From: Pelomonas asaccharophilus_A
GTDB taxonomy: Bacteria; Pseudomonadota; Gammaproteobacteria; Burkholderiales; Burkholderiaceae_C
DNA length: 64,000 nucleotides
NCBI RefSeq assembly: GCF_031458115.1
Contig: NZ_JAVDXV010000001.1
Span: 744,001 to 808,000, forward strand
Direction: 5' to 3'
Made by a program: the position numbers and the translations under genes. The notes beneath the pieces were generated by a model, which saw only the letters and a list, made by a program, of their open reading frames with translations, was not told the origin of the DNA and searched no databases. This document shows positions 7,605 to 16,560 of the stretch, piece after piece. Numbering within the stretch: the first letter of the stretch is position 1; each line of letters opens with the position of its first letter.

Positions 7605-9461
7605 ATGAGCTATCAGGTCCTGGCCCGCAAATACCGTCCGCAGAGTTTCGAGCAGCTCGTCGGCCAGGAGCATGTCGTGCAGGCGCTGGCCAATGCGCTG
7701 ACGCAGGGCCGGTTGCACCATGCCTACCTGTTCACCGGCACCCGTGGCGTCGGCAAGACGACGGTCTCGCGCATCCTCGCCAAGAGCCTGAACTGCACGG
7801 GGCCGGACGGCAGCGGCGGCATCACGGCCCAGCCCTGCGGCGTGTGCCCGGCCTGCCGCGACATCGACTCCGGCCGCTTCGTCGACTACGTGGAACTGGA
7901 CGCGGCGTCCAACCGCGGCGTCGAGGAGATCTCGCAGCTGCTGGACCAGGCGGTCTACAAGCCGGTCGTCGGGCGCTTCAAGGTCTACATGATCGACGAA
8001 GTGCACATGCTGTCGAACACCGCGTTCAACGCGATGCTGAAGACGCTGGAGGAGCCGCCCGAGTACCTGAAGTTCGTGCTGGCCACCACCGACCCGCAGA
8101 AGGTGCCCGTCACCGTGCTGTCGCGCTGCCTGCAGTTCAACCTGCGCCCGATGGCCGCGGCCGATGTGCAGATGCACCTGGGCAATGTGCTGGGCGCCGA
8201 GAGCGTGCCGGCCGAACCGGGCGCGCTGCGGCTGCTGTCGCGCGCGGCGCGCGGCTCCATGCGCGATGCGCTGTCGCTGACCGACCAGGCCATCGCGTTC
8301 GGGGCCGGCTCGCTGACCGAAGCCGGTGTGCGCCAGATGCTGGGCAGCGTGGACCGCGGGCACGTCGTCGCCATCGTCGATGCGCTGGCCGCGGCCAGCG
8401 GCGAGGCCGTCGTCGCGCAGGCCGATGCGCTGCGCGGCGCGGGCCTGTCGGCCGCCGGCACGCTGGAAGACCTGGCCTCGCTGTTCCAGCAGATGGCGCT
8501 GGCCCAGGCCGCGCCCGCGGCGCTGGACGATGCCGACAACGAGACCGCCGAGATCCGCCGCCTGGCCGCGTTGCTGCCGGCCGACGAGATCCAGCTGATG
8601 TACAGCATGGCCCTGCACGGCCGCGCCGAACTGCACCTCGCCCCCGACGAGTACGCGGGCCTGCTGATGGTGCTGCTGCGCATGCTGGCCTTTCGCCCCG
8701 CGGGCACGGTGCCCAAGGCCGTGAAGGCCGCCGCGCTGGTGCGCCCGCCGGCGGTGGCCAAGGCCGTCGTGGCGGTGCCGCTGCCCAAGGCCGCGCCGCC
8801 TGCAGTGGCCGCACCCGTGGCCACGCCGGTGCCCGCGCCCGTGGCCGTTGCACTCACCCCGGCGGCGCCGCTCAAGGTGGCCGAGCCGGCGGCACCGAGC
8901 TTCGGCGCCCGCCTGCGTCCGCGCCCGGTCGAAGCTGCGCCGGTTGCCGAGGACGACGTGGACCTCGGCGACGGCCCGCCGCCCGACGAGGCGCCGCCGC
9001 CGTGGATGGAGGCCGATGACGCGCCGGTCGGCTCGCCGTTCCGCGTCGAGCCCGAGGCGCCGCGCCGCGTTGAGCTGCGCGAAACGCCCGAAGGCGCGCA
9101 ATGGGCCGAGCGCATCGCCGCGGCCAACATCCTCGGCATGACGGGCGAACTGGCCCGCCAGGCCCAGGCGCTGAGCTGCGAAACGGTGGACGGCCGCGAG
9201 GTCTGGAAGCTGCGCGTGGAGCGCGAGTCGCTGCGTGCGCCGGCGCTGGTGGCCAAGCTCGAGGCGGCGCTGAACGCCAGGCTCGACATCGAGGCCGGCG
9301 TGGCTGAAGACACCATCTCGCTGCGCAACATTGCGCGCGTCGAAGCCCAGCAGCGCTCGGCCGAGGATCTGGCCGCATCGCATCCGATGACGCGCACGCT
9401 GCTTTCCCAATTCCCCTCGGCGCGCATCCTGCCTGGATCGGTCGCGCCGATCATCCCCTGA
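7605..9461 (+). CDS. dnaX: DNA polymerase III subunit gamma/tau
   Basis: The clamp-loader ATPase, 618 residues, which loads the sliding clamp and links the replisome. Walker A is GTRGVGKT (45-52). A zinc-binding Cys cluster (CGVCPAC) follows, then Walker B with MIDEVHMLS and sensor motif VLSRC. After about residue 365 comes a long Ala/Pro/Val-rich linker, then a tau-like C-terminal domain. The start at MSYQVLARKYRP is the family start; the same frame is open far upstream, but that part is antisense to purM. No A-rich slippery heptamer for a gamma frameshift was seen. Followed at 13 bases by ybaB. Confidence 0.97.
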   Translation: MSYQVLARKYRPQSFEQLVGQEHVVQALANALTQGRLHHAYLFTGTRGVGKTTVSRILAKSLNCTGPDGSGGITAQPCGVCPACRDIDSGRFVDYVELDAASNRGVEEISQLLDQAVYKPVVGRFKVYMIDEVHMLSNTAFNAMLKTLEEPPEYLKFVLATTDPQKVPVTVLSRCLQFNLRPMAAADVQMHLGNVLGAESVPAEPGALRLLSRAARGSMRDALSLTDQAIAFGAGSLTEAGVRQMLGSVDRGHVVAIVDALAAASGEAVVAQADALRGAGLSAAGTLEDLASLFQQMALAQAAPAALDDADNETAEIRRLAALLPADEIQLMYSMALHGRAELHLAPDEYAGLLMVLLRMLAFRPAGTVPKAVKAAALVRPPAVAKAVVAVPLPKAAPPAVAAPVATPVPAPVAVALTPAAPLKVAEPAAPSFGARLRPRPVEAAPVAEDDVDLGDGPPPDEAPPPWMEADDAPVGSPFRVEPEAPRRVELRETPEGAQWAERIAAANILGMTGELARQAQALSCETVDGREVWKLRVERESLRAPALVAKLEAALNARLDIEAGVAEDTISLRNIARVEAQQRSAEDLAASHPMTRTLLSQFPSARILPGSVAPIIP

Positions 9462-9474
9462 CAAGGACACGACC

Positions 9475-9801
9475 ATGATGAAGAACCAACTCGCCGGCCT
9501 GATGAAGCAGGCCCAGGCGATGCAGGACAACCTGAAGAAGGCGCAGGAAGAACTCGCCAACATCGAGGTCGAGGGCCAGAGCGGCGCCGGCCTCGTGAAG
9601 GTCGTCATGACCTGCAAGAACGAGGTGCGCCGCGTGACCATCGACCCCAGCCTGCTGGCGGACGACAAGGACATGCTGGAAGACCTGGTGGCCGCGGCCT
9701 TCAACGACGCGGTGCGCCGCGCCGAAGCGACGTCGTCCGAGAAGATGGGCAAGCTGACCGCCGGCATGCCCATGCCCCCTGGCATGAAATTCCCGTTCTG
9801 A
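9475..9801 (+). CDS. ybaB: YbaB/EbfC nucleoid-associated protein
   Basis: A 108-residue DNA-binding protein of the YbaB/EbfC family that coats DNA as a dimer and affects nucleoid structure and expression. The N-terminal helix QLAGLMKQAQAMQDNLKKAQ and the following VEGQSGAGLVKVVMTCK are typical, as is the PPGMKFPF ending. CAAGGA lies just upstream; the second ATG (9478) may be the true start. It stands between dnaX and recR, a very conserved arrangement, and the three are surely one transcript. Confidence 0.95.
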   Translation: MMKNQLAGLMKQAQAMQDNLKKAQEELANIEVEGQSGAGLVKVVMTCKNEVRRVTIDPSLLADDKDMLEDLVAAAFNDAVRRAEATSSEKMGKLTAGMPMPPGMKFPF

Positions 9802-9817
9802 TTTCGACGCTCGCCAC

Positions 9818-10399
9818 TTGAACGCACTCGATTCCCTCATCGAGGCGCTCAAGCGCCTGCCCGGCGTGGGCCAGAAGTCGGCCCAGCGCATGGCCTACCA
9901 CCTGCTGCAGCATGACCGCACGGCCATGCCGCGGCTGGCCGGCGCGCTGACGGCGGCCGTCGAGCGCATCAAGCACTGCGAGCGCTGCCACACGTTCAGC
10001 GAGACGCCGCTGTGCATCGTCTGCGCGGACGCCAAGCGCGACCGGCGGCTGCTGTGCGTCGTCGAGACGCCGGCCGACCAGGCGGCGCTGGAGCGCACCG
10101 GGTCTTACCTCGGCTACTACTTCGTGCTGCTGGGGCGGCTGTCGCCGCTGGACGGCGTGGGCACGCGCCAGATCGGCGCGGCCGAGCTGCTGGCGCGGGC
10201 GGCCGAGGACGGCGTGGAGGAGGTCATCCTCGCCACCAGCTTCACGGCCGAGGGCGAGGCCACGGCCCATGTGCTGGCCGAAGCGCTGCGTGCGCGAGGC
10301 ATCAAGTCGACCAGGCTCGCGCGCGGCGTGCCCATCGGCAGCGAGTTGGAGTATGTGGACCTGGGCACCATCGCCCACGCATTGAGTGATCGGCGCTGA
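9818..10399 (+). CDS. recR: Recombination mediator protein RecR
   Basis: 193 residues, starting at a TTG (reads LNALDSLIEALKRLPGVG, matching the family start). RecR works with RecF and RecO to load RecA on gapped DNA. Visible parts are the N-terminal helix-hairpin-helix (LPGVGQKSAQRMAYHLL), a four-Cys zinc finger (CERCHTFSETPLCIVC) and the Toprim domain beginning LLCVVETPAD. Length is normal (E. coli 201). It is 16 bases after ybaB and 14 before the MAPEG gene. Confidence 0.96.
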   Translation: MNALDSLIEALKRLPGVGQKSAQRMAYHLLQHDRTAMPRLAGALTAAVERIKHCERCHTFSETPLCIVCADAKRDRRLLCVVETPADQAALERTGSYLGYYFVLLGRLSPLDGVGTRQIGAAELLARAAEDGVEEVILATSFTAEGEATAHVLAEALRARGIKSTRLARGVPIGSELEYVDLGTIAHALSDRR

Positions 10400-10413
10400 A
10401 TGGAGATCCGAAC

Positions 10414-10806
10414 ATGACCATCGCCCAGTTCTGCCTGCTCGTCGTCTGCGTGCTGCCTGTCGCCTGTGCGGCGCTGGCCAAGTCCAAGGGCATGGGCAAG
10501 CGCCGACGCGACGGAGGCTTTGACAACCACAACCCGCGCGAGTGGCTGGCGAAGCAGCAGGGCTGGCAGGCGCGCGCGCATGCGGCGCAGGCCAACGGCT
10601 GGGAGGCGCTGCCCATCTTCCTTGCGGCGTTGTTCGTCGCGCACCAGCATCAGGTGGCGCAGGCCACCGTGGATGCGCTGGCGATGGGCTTCCTGGCGGC
10701 GCGGCTGGTCTACATCGGCCTGTATCTGGCCGACCAGCCCTGGCTGCGCTCGCTGGCGTGGTTTGCAGGCCTCGCGGCCTGCGTCGCGCTGTTCGTCGTC
10801 CGCTGA
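10414..10806 (+). CDS. MAPEG family membrane protein
   Basis: 130 residues with four predicted transmembrane helices. The signature DNHNPREWLAKQQGW followed by RARAHAAQANGWEALP is characteristic of bacterial MAPEG proteins (membrane-associated proteins in eicosanoid and glutathione metabolism). Enzymatic activity has been shown only for some members, so a glutathione-dependent role here is family-based. A GGAG is present before the ATG. It is the last gene of the dnaX-ybaB-recR run and converges with mltD, seven bases away. Confidence 0.88.
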   Translation: MTIAQFCLLVVCVLPVACAALAKSKGMGKRRRDGGFDNHNPREWLAKQQGWQARAHAAQANGWEALPIFLAALFVAHQHQVAQATVDALAMGFLAARLVYIGLYLADQPWLRSLAWFAGLAACVALFVVR

Positions 10807-10813
10807 GCCGCCC

Positions 10814-12397
10814 TCAGGGCGCGGCCGACGCGACGTTGCCGCGGCCCTTGCCACCGCGGTCCTTGGCGACCTTGCGGGTCGACGCTGCCGGCTTGGACGC
10901 GCGCGCCGTCGTCTTGCTCTTGCTGGCCGTCGAGCGCGTGGCGGATGCCACCACCGGCTTGGCCGCCGTGTAGACCACGATGGCCTGGCCGCTCTTGAAG
11001 CGCGCCGCCTTGCCCACCTTGTTCCATTGCGCGACCTGCGCGGCGCTGACCTTGTAGCGCGCGGCGATGCTGGCCACCGTGTCCGCCTTGCCGGCCTTCA
11101 CGGTCATGCGGCGCAGCGGCGGCGCATCGGGCGACAGGCTCAAGCTGGCGGTGTCGGCCAGCCGCTCGGACACGTCGGCCGTCACGTGCGGCGCGCGCGG
11201 CACCAGCAGCGTGGAGCCGCCCTTGACCAGCATCTTGGGCGGGATGCGGTTGATCTCGCGCAGCGCCGACTCGGCCATGCCGGTGCGCTTCGCGGCCTCT
11301 GATGGGCTCATGGTCTTGGGCACGACCCAGGCCGTCCACGTGGCCAGCGGGCCGGCGTGGCGGGCCAGGTTCTCGGCGAACGCGCTGGCCTGGTCATAGG
11401 GCAGCAGTACCTGCTCGGTGGCCGCGGCCAGGATGACCGGCTTGTTCATCTGCGGGTTGAACTGCTGGAAGGTCTCCAGGTTCAGGCCGGCCAGCTCGGC
11501 GGCCAGCGACACGTCGATGTCGCGCTCGATCTTCACGCTCAGGAAGTAGGGGTGGTTGGCCACCGGCGGCAGCGCGAGCGCGAAGCGGTCGGGCGCCAGC
11601 ACGATGTTCTTCACCGCCTGCAGCTTGGGCACGTAGTAGCGCGTCTCGTCCGGCATCTTCAGGCTGGCGTAGTCGGTCGGCAGGCCCAGCCGCGTGTTGC
11701 GCGCGATGGCCTTGCTGACGTTGCCCTGGCCCCAGTTGTAGGCGGCCAGCGCCAGGTGCCAGTCGCCGAACATCTTGTGCAGCCGGCCGAGGTAGTCGAG
11801 CGCGGCGCGCGTGGAGGCCAGTACGTCGCGGCGGTCGTCACGGAAGATGTTCTGCTTCAGGTCGAAGTCGCGGCCCGTGGCGGGCATGAACTGCCACATG
11901 CCGGTGGCCTTGGCGCTGGACACGGCATGCGTGACGAAGGCGCTCTCGATGAAGGGCAGAAGCGCCAGCTCGGTGGGCATGCCGCGCTTCTCGACCTCCT
12001 CGACGATGTGGAACAGGTAGCGGCTGCCGCGCGTGGTCATGCGCTCGACGTAGTCGGGCCGCGCGCTGTACCAGGCCTCGGCCTTGCGCACCCAGTCGTC
12101 GTCCAGGTCCTGCATCTGGAAGCCCTGGCGCACGCGCATCCACAGATCGACCTGCGCGGTGGGCGCGTCCAGGTCGATCTTCTCGCCGGGGCGCAGGCTG
12201 TCTTCCAGCAGGTCGGCGGCCAACTGGCGCACCGGGGCCGTGGCGACCGCGGGTTCGGCCGCGGGCTGGGCTTTGGCGACAACGGGGAGGGGAGCGGGGG
12301 GGGCCGCGGGAGCGGGGGCTTCGGCGGGCGGGGTGGTGGTGGCGCAGGCGGCGAGGAGTGCCGCCAGGGCCAGGATAGAGAGTTTGGAGATCGTCAT
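10814..12397 (-). CDS. mltD: Membrane-bound lytic murein transglycosylase D
   Basis: A lipoprotein of 527 residues that cleaves peptidoglycan glycan strands, leaving 1,6-anhydro ends. The lipobox LLAAC gives lipidated Cys18. A Pro/Ala-rich linker follows, then the SLT domain with catalytic Glu in LLPFIESAF and the motifs SAKATGMWQFMPATG and LALAAYNWGQGNV. Two LysM-like domains lie in the C-terminal third (around WTAWVVPKTMSPSEAA and RRMTVKAGKADTVASIA), and the tail is Lys/Arg/Ala-rich. The start was chosen at MTISKLSIL because it gives a clean signal peptide and overlaps the gloB stop (ATGA). Confidence 0.93.
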   Translation of the reverse strand: MTISKLSILALAALLAACATTTPPAEAPAPAAPPAPLPVVAKAQPAAEPAVATAPVRQLAADLLEDSLRPGEKIDLDAPTAQVDLWMRVRQGFQMQDLDDDWVRKAEAWYSARPDYVERMTTRGSRYLFHIVEEVEKRGMPTELALLPFIESAFVTHAVSSAKATGMWQFMPATGRDFDLKQNIFRDDRRDVLASTRAALDYLGRLHKMFGDWHLALAAYNWGQGNVSKAIARNTRLGLPTDYASLKMPDETRYYVPKLQAVKNIVLAPDRFALALPPVANHPYFLSVKIERDIDVSLAAELAGLNLETFQQFNPQMNKPVILAAATEQVLLPYDQASAFAENLARHAGPLATWTAWVVPKTMSPSEAAKRTGMAESALREINRIPPKMLVKGGSTLLVPRAPHVTADVSERLADTASLSLSPDAPPLRRMTVKAGKADTVASIAARYKVSAAQVAQWNKVGKAARFKSGQAIVVYTAAKPVVASATRSTASKSKTTARASKPAASTRKVAKDRGGKGRGNVASAAP

Positions 12398-13179
12398 CGG
12401 AATCCGTTCTTCCATTCGCGCAGCGTGGCGAACACGTCGACCGGGCTGGGCGCGGCCGGCAGTTTCAGGGGCGCGTGGCGTCGCGCGGCGTCGCGCAGCG
12501 CAGGTTGGTCGCAGCGCAGAAAGGGGTTGATGCGGACCTCGGTGGCCATGCGGCCGGGCAGCGTGGGCTGCCCCGCGGCGCGCTGGGCCTCGCACCAGGC
12601 GGTGTAGGCGGCCAGCTCGGCATTGCCGGGGTCCACTTCGCGCGCGAAGCGCAGGTTGGACAAGGTGTATTCATGGGCGCAGCAGACCCGCGTGTCGCCG
12701 GGCAACGCACCCAGCGACTGCAGCGACGCGTGCATCTGCGCCGGGCTGCCTTCGAACAGCCGGCCGCAGCCGGCGCTGAACAGCGTGTCGCCGCAGAACA
12801 GCAGCGGGCCGACGCTGCCGGCCTCGGCGGCAAAGTAAGCGATGTGGCCGGCCGTGTGGCCGGGCACGTCCAGCACGGTGAATCGGACGCCCAGCAGTTC
12901 GACGGTGTCGCCGCCATGCACCCGTTGCACGGGCTCCGGCATCTTCTCGTTCACCGGCGCGTAGACGGGGCCTTGCAGCCGCGCGCGCAGCGCATCGACG
13001 CCGCCCACGTGATCGCCGTGGTGGTGGGTCAATAGAATGCCGGCGAGCTTCAGGCCCCGGGCATCGAGGGCCGCGGCCACCGGACCGGCATCGCCGGGAT
13101 CGACGACGAGCGCCTCATGGCCGTTGTCCAGCAGCCAGAGATAGTTGTCGTCGAATGCGGGAAGCGGCGTGAGCGTCAA
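12394..13179 (-). CDS. gloB: Hydroxyacylglutathione hydrolase (glyoxalase II)
   Basis: A metallo-beta-lactamase-fold thioesterase of about 261 residues that hydrolyses S-lactoylglutathione to D-lactate and glutathione, ending methylglyoxal detoxification. The metal motif THHHGDHVGG is intact, and CGDTLFSAGCGRLFEG and CAHEYTLSN supply the remaining ligands; the C-terminal RINPFLRC is also conserved. The start is uncertain: TTG at 13179 gives LTLTPLPAFDDNYLW, matching the usual short N-terminus, while TTG at 13191 and ATG at 13224 are longer options that overlap the divergent methyltransferase gene. Upstream partner of mltD in an overlapping pair. Confidence 0.93.
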   Translation of the reverse strand: MTLTPLPAFDDNYLWLLDNGHEALVVDPGDAGPVAAALDARGLKLAGILLTHHHGDHVGGVDALRARLQGPVYAPVNEKMPEPVQRVHGGDTVELLGVRFTVLDVPGHTAGHIAYFAAEAGSVGPLLFCGDTLFSAGCGRLFEGSPAQMHASLQSLGALPGDTRVCCAHEYTLSNLRFAREVDPGNAELAAYTAWCEAQRAAGQPTLPGRMATEVRINPFLRCDQPALRDAARRHAPLKLPAAPSPVDVFATLREWKNGFR

Positions 13180-13205
13180 ACTGAGCGTCAATGTGGCGCC
13201 AACCC

Positions 13206-13934
13206 ATGACTGAGAAAGCGCCAAGTATAGATTTGGCGGCCTGGCTGCAATCGCCGCCGGGCCGCTATCTGCTGGCCTGGGAACAGGCGCAGGTGGATGC
13301 GGCCGTGGTGGACCTGTTCGGCTTCCACGCGCTGCAGCTGGGCCTGCCCGAGCTGGACGGTCTGCAGGCCAACCGCATGCCGCACCGCTGGCTGGTGGGG
13401 CGCGACCTGCAGTGCGAGTTCGATGCGCTGCCCTTCGAGAGCGCCAGCCTGGACCTGGTGCTGCTGCCCCACGCGTTGGAGCGGGCCTGCGACGCCCACG
13501 CGCTGCTCAGGGAGGTGGAGCGGGTGCTGCGGCCCGAGGGCCGGCTCATCGTGTTCGGGCTGAACCCGGCCAGCCTGTGGGGCCTGCGCCAGAACCTGGG
13601 CCGGCTGCGCCGCCGCGGCGAGCCCTATCTGCCCAAGGAAGGCGAGTTCATCGGCTACTGGCGGCTGCGCGACTGGCTGAAGCTGCTGAGCTTCGAGGTC
13701 GAGGCAGCGCGCTTCGGCATCTACAAGCCGCCGCTGCGCAGCGAGGCCTGGCTGCACCGCTGGCAATGGGTCGAAGGCGTGGGCTCGCGCTGGTGGCCGG
13801 TGCTGGGTGCCGTCTATTTCATCCAGGCGATCAAGCGGGTGCATGGCACGCGCATGATCGGCCTGGCCAGGAACGGGCGCATGGCGGCCAAGAAAGCGCC
13901 CGCCGTCGCGCTCAACAACCACAACAAACGATGA
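13206..13934 (+). CDS. Class I SAM-dependent methyltransferase
   Basis: 242 residues with a reduced Rossmann-type methyltransferase core. The acidic segment LDLVLLPHALERACD and the following LLREVERVLRPEGRLIVFGLNP match post-I and motif II/III of the UbiE/methyltransf_11 group, but the usual GxGxG motif I is hard to find, as in other members of this rnhA-linked family. The substrate is unknown. The start chosen is MTEKAPS; an in-frame ATG at 13191 would add five residues. It overlaps rnhA by ATGA, so the two are coupled. Confidence 0.85.
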   Translation: MTEKAPSIDLAAWLQSPPGRYLLAWEQAQVDAAVVDLFGFHALQLGLPELDGLQANRMPHRWLVGRDLQCEFDALPFESASLDLVLLPHALERACDAHALLREVERVLRPEGRLIVFGLNPASLWGLRQNLGRLRRRGEPYLPKEGEFIGYWRLRDWLKLLSFEVEAARFGIYKPPLRSEAWLHRWQWVEGVGSRWWPVLGAVYFIQAIKRVHGTRMIGLARNGRMAAKKAPAVALNNHNKR

Positions 13935-14404
13935 CTGAATCCGACAAGCCTGCCGTGGCCATCAAGCGCCCGCAGGTCACCATCTATACCGACGGCGCCT
14001 GCAAGGGCAACCCCGGCCCTGGCGGCTGGGGTGCCTGGCTGTCCAGCGGTGGCCACGACAAGGAGTTGTTCGGCGGCGAGCGCGAGACCACCAACAACCG
14101 CATGGAACTGACCGCGCCCATCGAGGCGCTGGCCTCGCTGAAGCGCAGCTGCGACGTGGTGGTCTATCTGGACAGCGAGTACGTGCGCAAGGGCATCACC
14201 GAATGGATCACCAACTGGCAGCGCCGCGGCTGGAAGACCGCCGACGGCAAGCCGGTGAAGAACGATGACCTGTGGAAGCGGCTGGACGCGCTGCGCAAGC
14301 TGCATCACGTCGAATGGCGTTGGGTGAAGGGCCACGCCGGCGACCCCGGCAACGAGCGCGCCGACATGCTGGCCAACAAGGGCGTGGCGTCCATCAGTCG
14401 GTAG
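13931..14404 (+). CDS. rnhA: Ribonuclease HI
   Basis: 157 residues. It cleaves RNA in RNA-DNA hybrids such as Okazaki primers and R-loops. The four acidic active-site residues are visible in IYTDGACKGNPGPGG, NNRMEL, VYLDSEY and NERADMLA, along with the handle region WQRRGWKTADGKPVKN. The catalytic His is in KGHAGDPGNE. Length is standard (E. coli 155). It starts inside the methyltransferase stop (ATGA). Confidence 0.97.
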   Translation: MTESDKPAVAIKRPQVTIYTDGACKGNPGPGGWGAWLSSGGHDKELFGGERETTNNRMELTAPIEALASLKRSCDVVVYLDSEYVRKGITEWITNWQRRGWKTADGKPVKNDDLWKRLDALRKLHHVEWRWVKGHAGDPGNERADMLANKGVASISR

Positions 14405-14437
14405 AGTGCGCGCCAGCTGAAACCCGGAGATCGCTGC

Positions 14438-16441
14438 ATGAAGCCCTTGCTGCTCGCGTTGCTGTTCGCAGGCGCCGCCCAGGCGCAGACCTACACCGTG
14501 CTGTGCGTGAAGACGCCGTGCGGGCATCTGAAGCAGAGCGAGTCGGCCGGGCGGCTGGAGGTGGACTACAGCTACCGCAACAACGGCCGCGGCCCCGATC
14601 AGAAGGAGGTGCTGCAGTTCGCGCCCGACGGGGCGTGGATGAGCTATCGCACCGAAGGCGTGGCGACCTATGGCGCGCGCATTGACGAGAGCTTCGAGCG
14701 CGGTGCCGACGGCCGGTCGCAATGGCGCTCGCCGGTGGACCGCGGCGAGCAGACCGGTATGGCGCGCGAGACCGTCTATCTGCCGGTGCAGGGCAGCCCG
14801 GCCTGGCTGGCGCGCGTGGCGCGCAGCGCGTTGGCCAAGGCTCCCGCGCGCACGCCGGCGTTGCCGGTGGGGCAGGTCGCAGTGGAGCGCGTGCAGAAGC
14901 TGACGCTGCCCGGGCAATCCTTCGAGATCGGCCTGTACGCCATCACCGGCCTGGAACTGGAGCCCAGCTATGTGTGGCTGCGCGAGGACGACCGCAGCCT
15001 GTTCGCGCAGGTCTGGCCGGGCTGGGGCGGCACGTTGCGGCAGGGCTTCGAGGGCGAGGTGGAGCGGCTGTCCGACGCGCAGAAGGCCGCCGAGATCGCG
15101 CGGCTGCAGCGCATCGCCAAGGAGCTGCCGCAGCCGCTGCCGGGGCTGACGGTCATCGAGGGCGTGCGCTGGTTCGACGCTCCCTCGGCGAAGCTGCAAG
15201 GCCCGTCCGACGTCTATCTGCAGGACGGCCGCATCGCCTTCATCGCCAAGCCCGGTGGCCTGAAGAGCGTGCAGCCGGCCCAGCGCATTTCCGGCAAGGG
15301 CCGCACGCTGTTGCCAGGTCTGGTGGACATGCACGCCCACCTGGGCCCCGGCGACCTGTTGCTGAACCTGGCCTCCGGCGTGACGGCCGTGCGCGACGTG
15401 GGCAACAGCAATGCCGACCTGGCCGAGCTGCGCGGCCGCATCGAGAGCGGCGAGCTGCTGGGGCCGCGCGTGTCGGCCAACGGCTTCATCGAGGGCAAGA
15501 GCCCGTTCTCGTCGCAGGCCGACTTCGTGCCCGACAACCTGGAGGGTGCGCTGGCCGCCATCGACTGGTACGCCGCGCACGGCTACCGCCAGTTGAAGCT
15601 CTACAACTCCATCAAGCCCGAGTGGGTGAAGCCCATGGTGGCGCACGCTCGCAGCCTGGGCCTGCGCACCGGCGGCCATGTGCCGGCCTTCATGACGGCG
15701 CGCCAGGCCGTGGAGGCGGGGTATGACGAGCTGCACCACATCAACCAGGTCACGCTGAACTTCCTCGTCAGCAAGACCGACGACACGCGCACGTTGCTGC
15801 GCTTCAACTTGGTGGGCGACAAGGCTGCCGACCTGAAGCTCAACGACCAGCGCACCCGCGACTTCATTGCGCTGCTGAAGAAGAAGGGCACCGTCGTCGA
15901 CGCGACGATGACCGCGTTCGAGGCGCAGTACACGCAGCGCCAGGGCCAGCCCAACCCCAGCTACGCGATGGTGTCGTCGCACTGGCCGGCCGTCATGCAG
16001 CGCAGCTACCTGTCCGCCGAGGTGGACATGGACGACGTGAAGGCCAGGCGCTGGGCTGCCAGCTGGAAGGTCATGATGGACCTGCTGCGCCGCATGCACG
16101 CGGCCGGCATCCCGTTGGTGGCTGGCACCGACGCGACGCCCGGCTTCGCGCTGCAGCGCGAGCTGGAGCTGTACGTGCAGGCCGGCATCCCGGCCGCGCA
16201 GGCGTTGAAGATAGGCACCTACAACGGCGCCAAGTACAGCGACCGGCTGGACGAGATCGGCAGCATCGCCCGCGGCAAACGCGCCGACCTGCTGCTGGTG
16301 GACGGCGACCCGGTGGCCGACATCCGCGCGCTGCGCCGCGTGGCCTTGGTGATCCAGGGTGACAAGGCGCTGTCGCCGGCTGCGATGTACCAGTCCATGG
16401 GCATCCTGCCCTTCGTGCCCGCCGCGGAAATCCTGAAATGA
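14438..16441 (+). CDS. Exported amidohydrolase
   Basis: 667 residues with a signal peptide (MKPLLLALLFAGAAQA). The first 240 residues are an added beta-rich region without a recognised domain. The amidohydrolase barrel follows: LLPGLVDMHAHLGPGD carries the HxH metal pair, the GGHVPAF and YDELHHINQ segments hold later His ligands, and VAGTDATPGFALQRELELYVQAG holds the catalytic Asp. The ending GSIARGKRADLLLVDGDP is the usual imidazolonepropionase/prolidase-like close. Substrate is unknown, perhaps a peptide or cyclic amide in the periplasm. Repeat family A starts one base after its stop. Confidence 0.87.
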   Translation: MKPLLLALLFAGAAQAQTYTVLCVKTPCGHLKQSESAGRLEVDYSYRNNGRGPDQKEVLQFAPDGAWMSYRTEGVATYGARIDESFERGADGRSQWRSPVDRGEQTGMARETVYLPVQGSPAWLARVARSALAKAPARTPALPVGQVAVERVQKLTLPGQSFEIGLYAITGLELEPSYVWLREDDRSLFAQVWPGWGGTLRQGFEGEVERLSDAQKAAEIARLQRIAKELPQPLPGLTVIEGVRWFDAPSAKLQGPSDVYLQDGRIAFIAKPGGLKSVQPAQRISGKGRTLLPGLVDMHAHLGPGDLLLNLASGVTAVRDVGNSNADLAELRGRIESGELLGPRVSANGFIEGKSPFSSQADFVPDNLEGALAAIDWYAAHGYRQLKLYNSIKPEWVKPMVAHARSLGLRTGGHVPAFMTARQAVEAGYDELHHINQVTLNFLVSKTDDTRTLLRFNLVGDKAADLKLNDQRTRDFIALLKKKGTVVDATMTAFEAQYTQRQGQPNPSYAMVSSHWPAVMQRSYLSAEVDMDDVKARRWAASWKVMMDLLRRMHAAGIPLVAGTDATPGFALQRELELYVQAGIPAAQALKIGTYNGAKYSDRLDEIGSIARGKRADLLLVDGDPVADIRALRRVALVIQGDKALSPAAMYQSMGILPFVPAAEILK

Positions 16442-16560
16442 AGCCCCTCGTCCAAGGAGTACCTTGGCCGGTCCCCCGAGGGGACGGCGATGCTTGCGGC
16501 GTTGAGCCGCAAGCACATCGCCGGGACGGGCCGGCTTGGGAGCGGCCCGGCGCTCGGCCC
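16442..16560 (+). repeat. Dispersed repeat family A, copy 2
   Basis: This begins directly after the amidohydrolase stop (TGA then AGCCCCTCG) and ends at the proposed GTG start of the binding-protein gene. It carries the core hairpin with GCTTGCGGC paired to GCCGCAAGC, a GGTCCCCcgaGGGGAC hairpin and a GGGCC...GGCCC hairpin. The frame of the next gene stays open through it, which creates a false 41-residue extension. Confidence 0.85.

Noticed and set aside
8600..9000. Programmed frameshift in dnaX giving a short gamma subunit
   Set aside because: No A/T-rich slippery heptamer in the Ala/Pro-rich linker.
13814..16516. 900-codon minus-strand open frame
   Set aside because: Antisense to rnhA and the amidohydrolase gene, both clear homologues; composition is that of a shadow frame.
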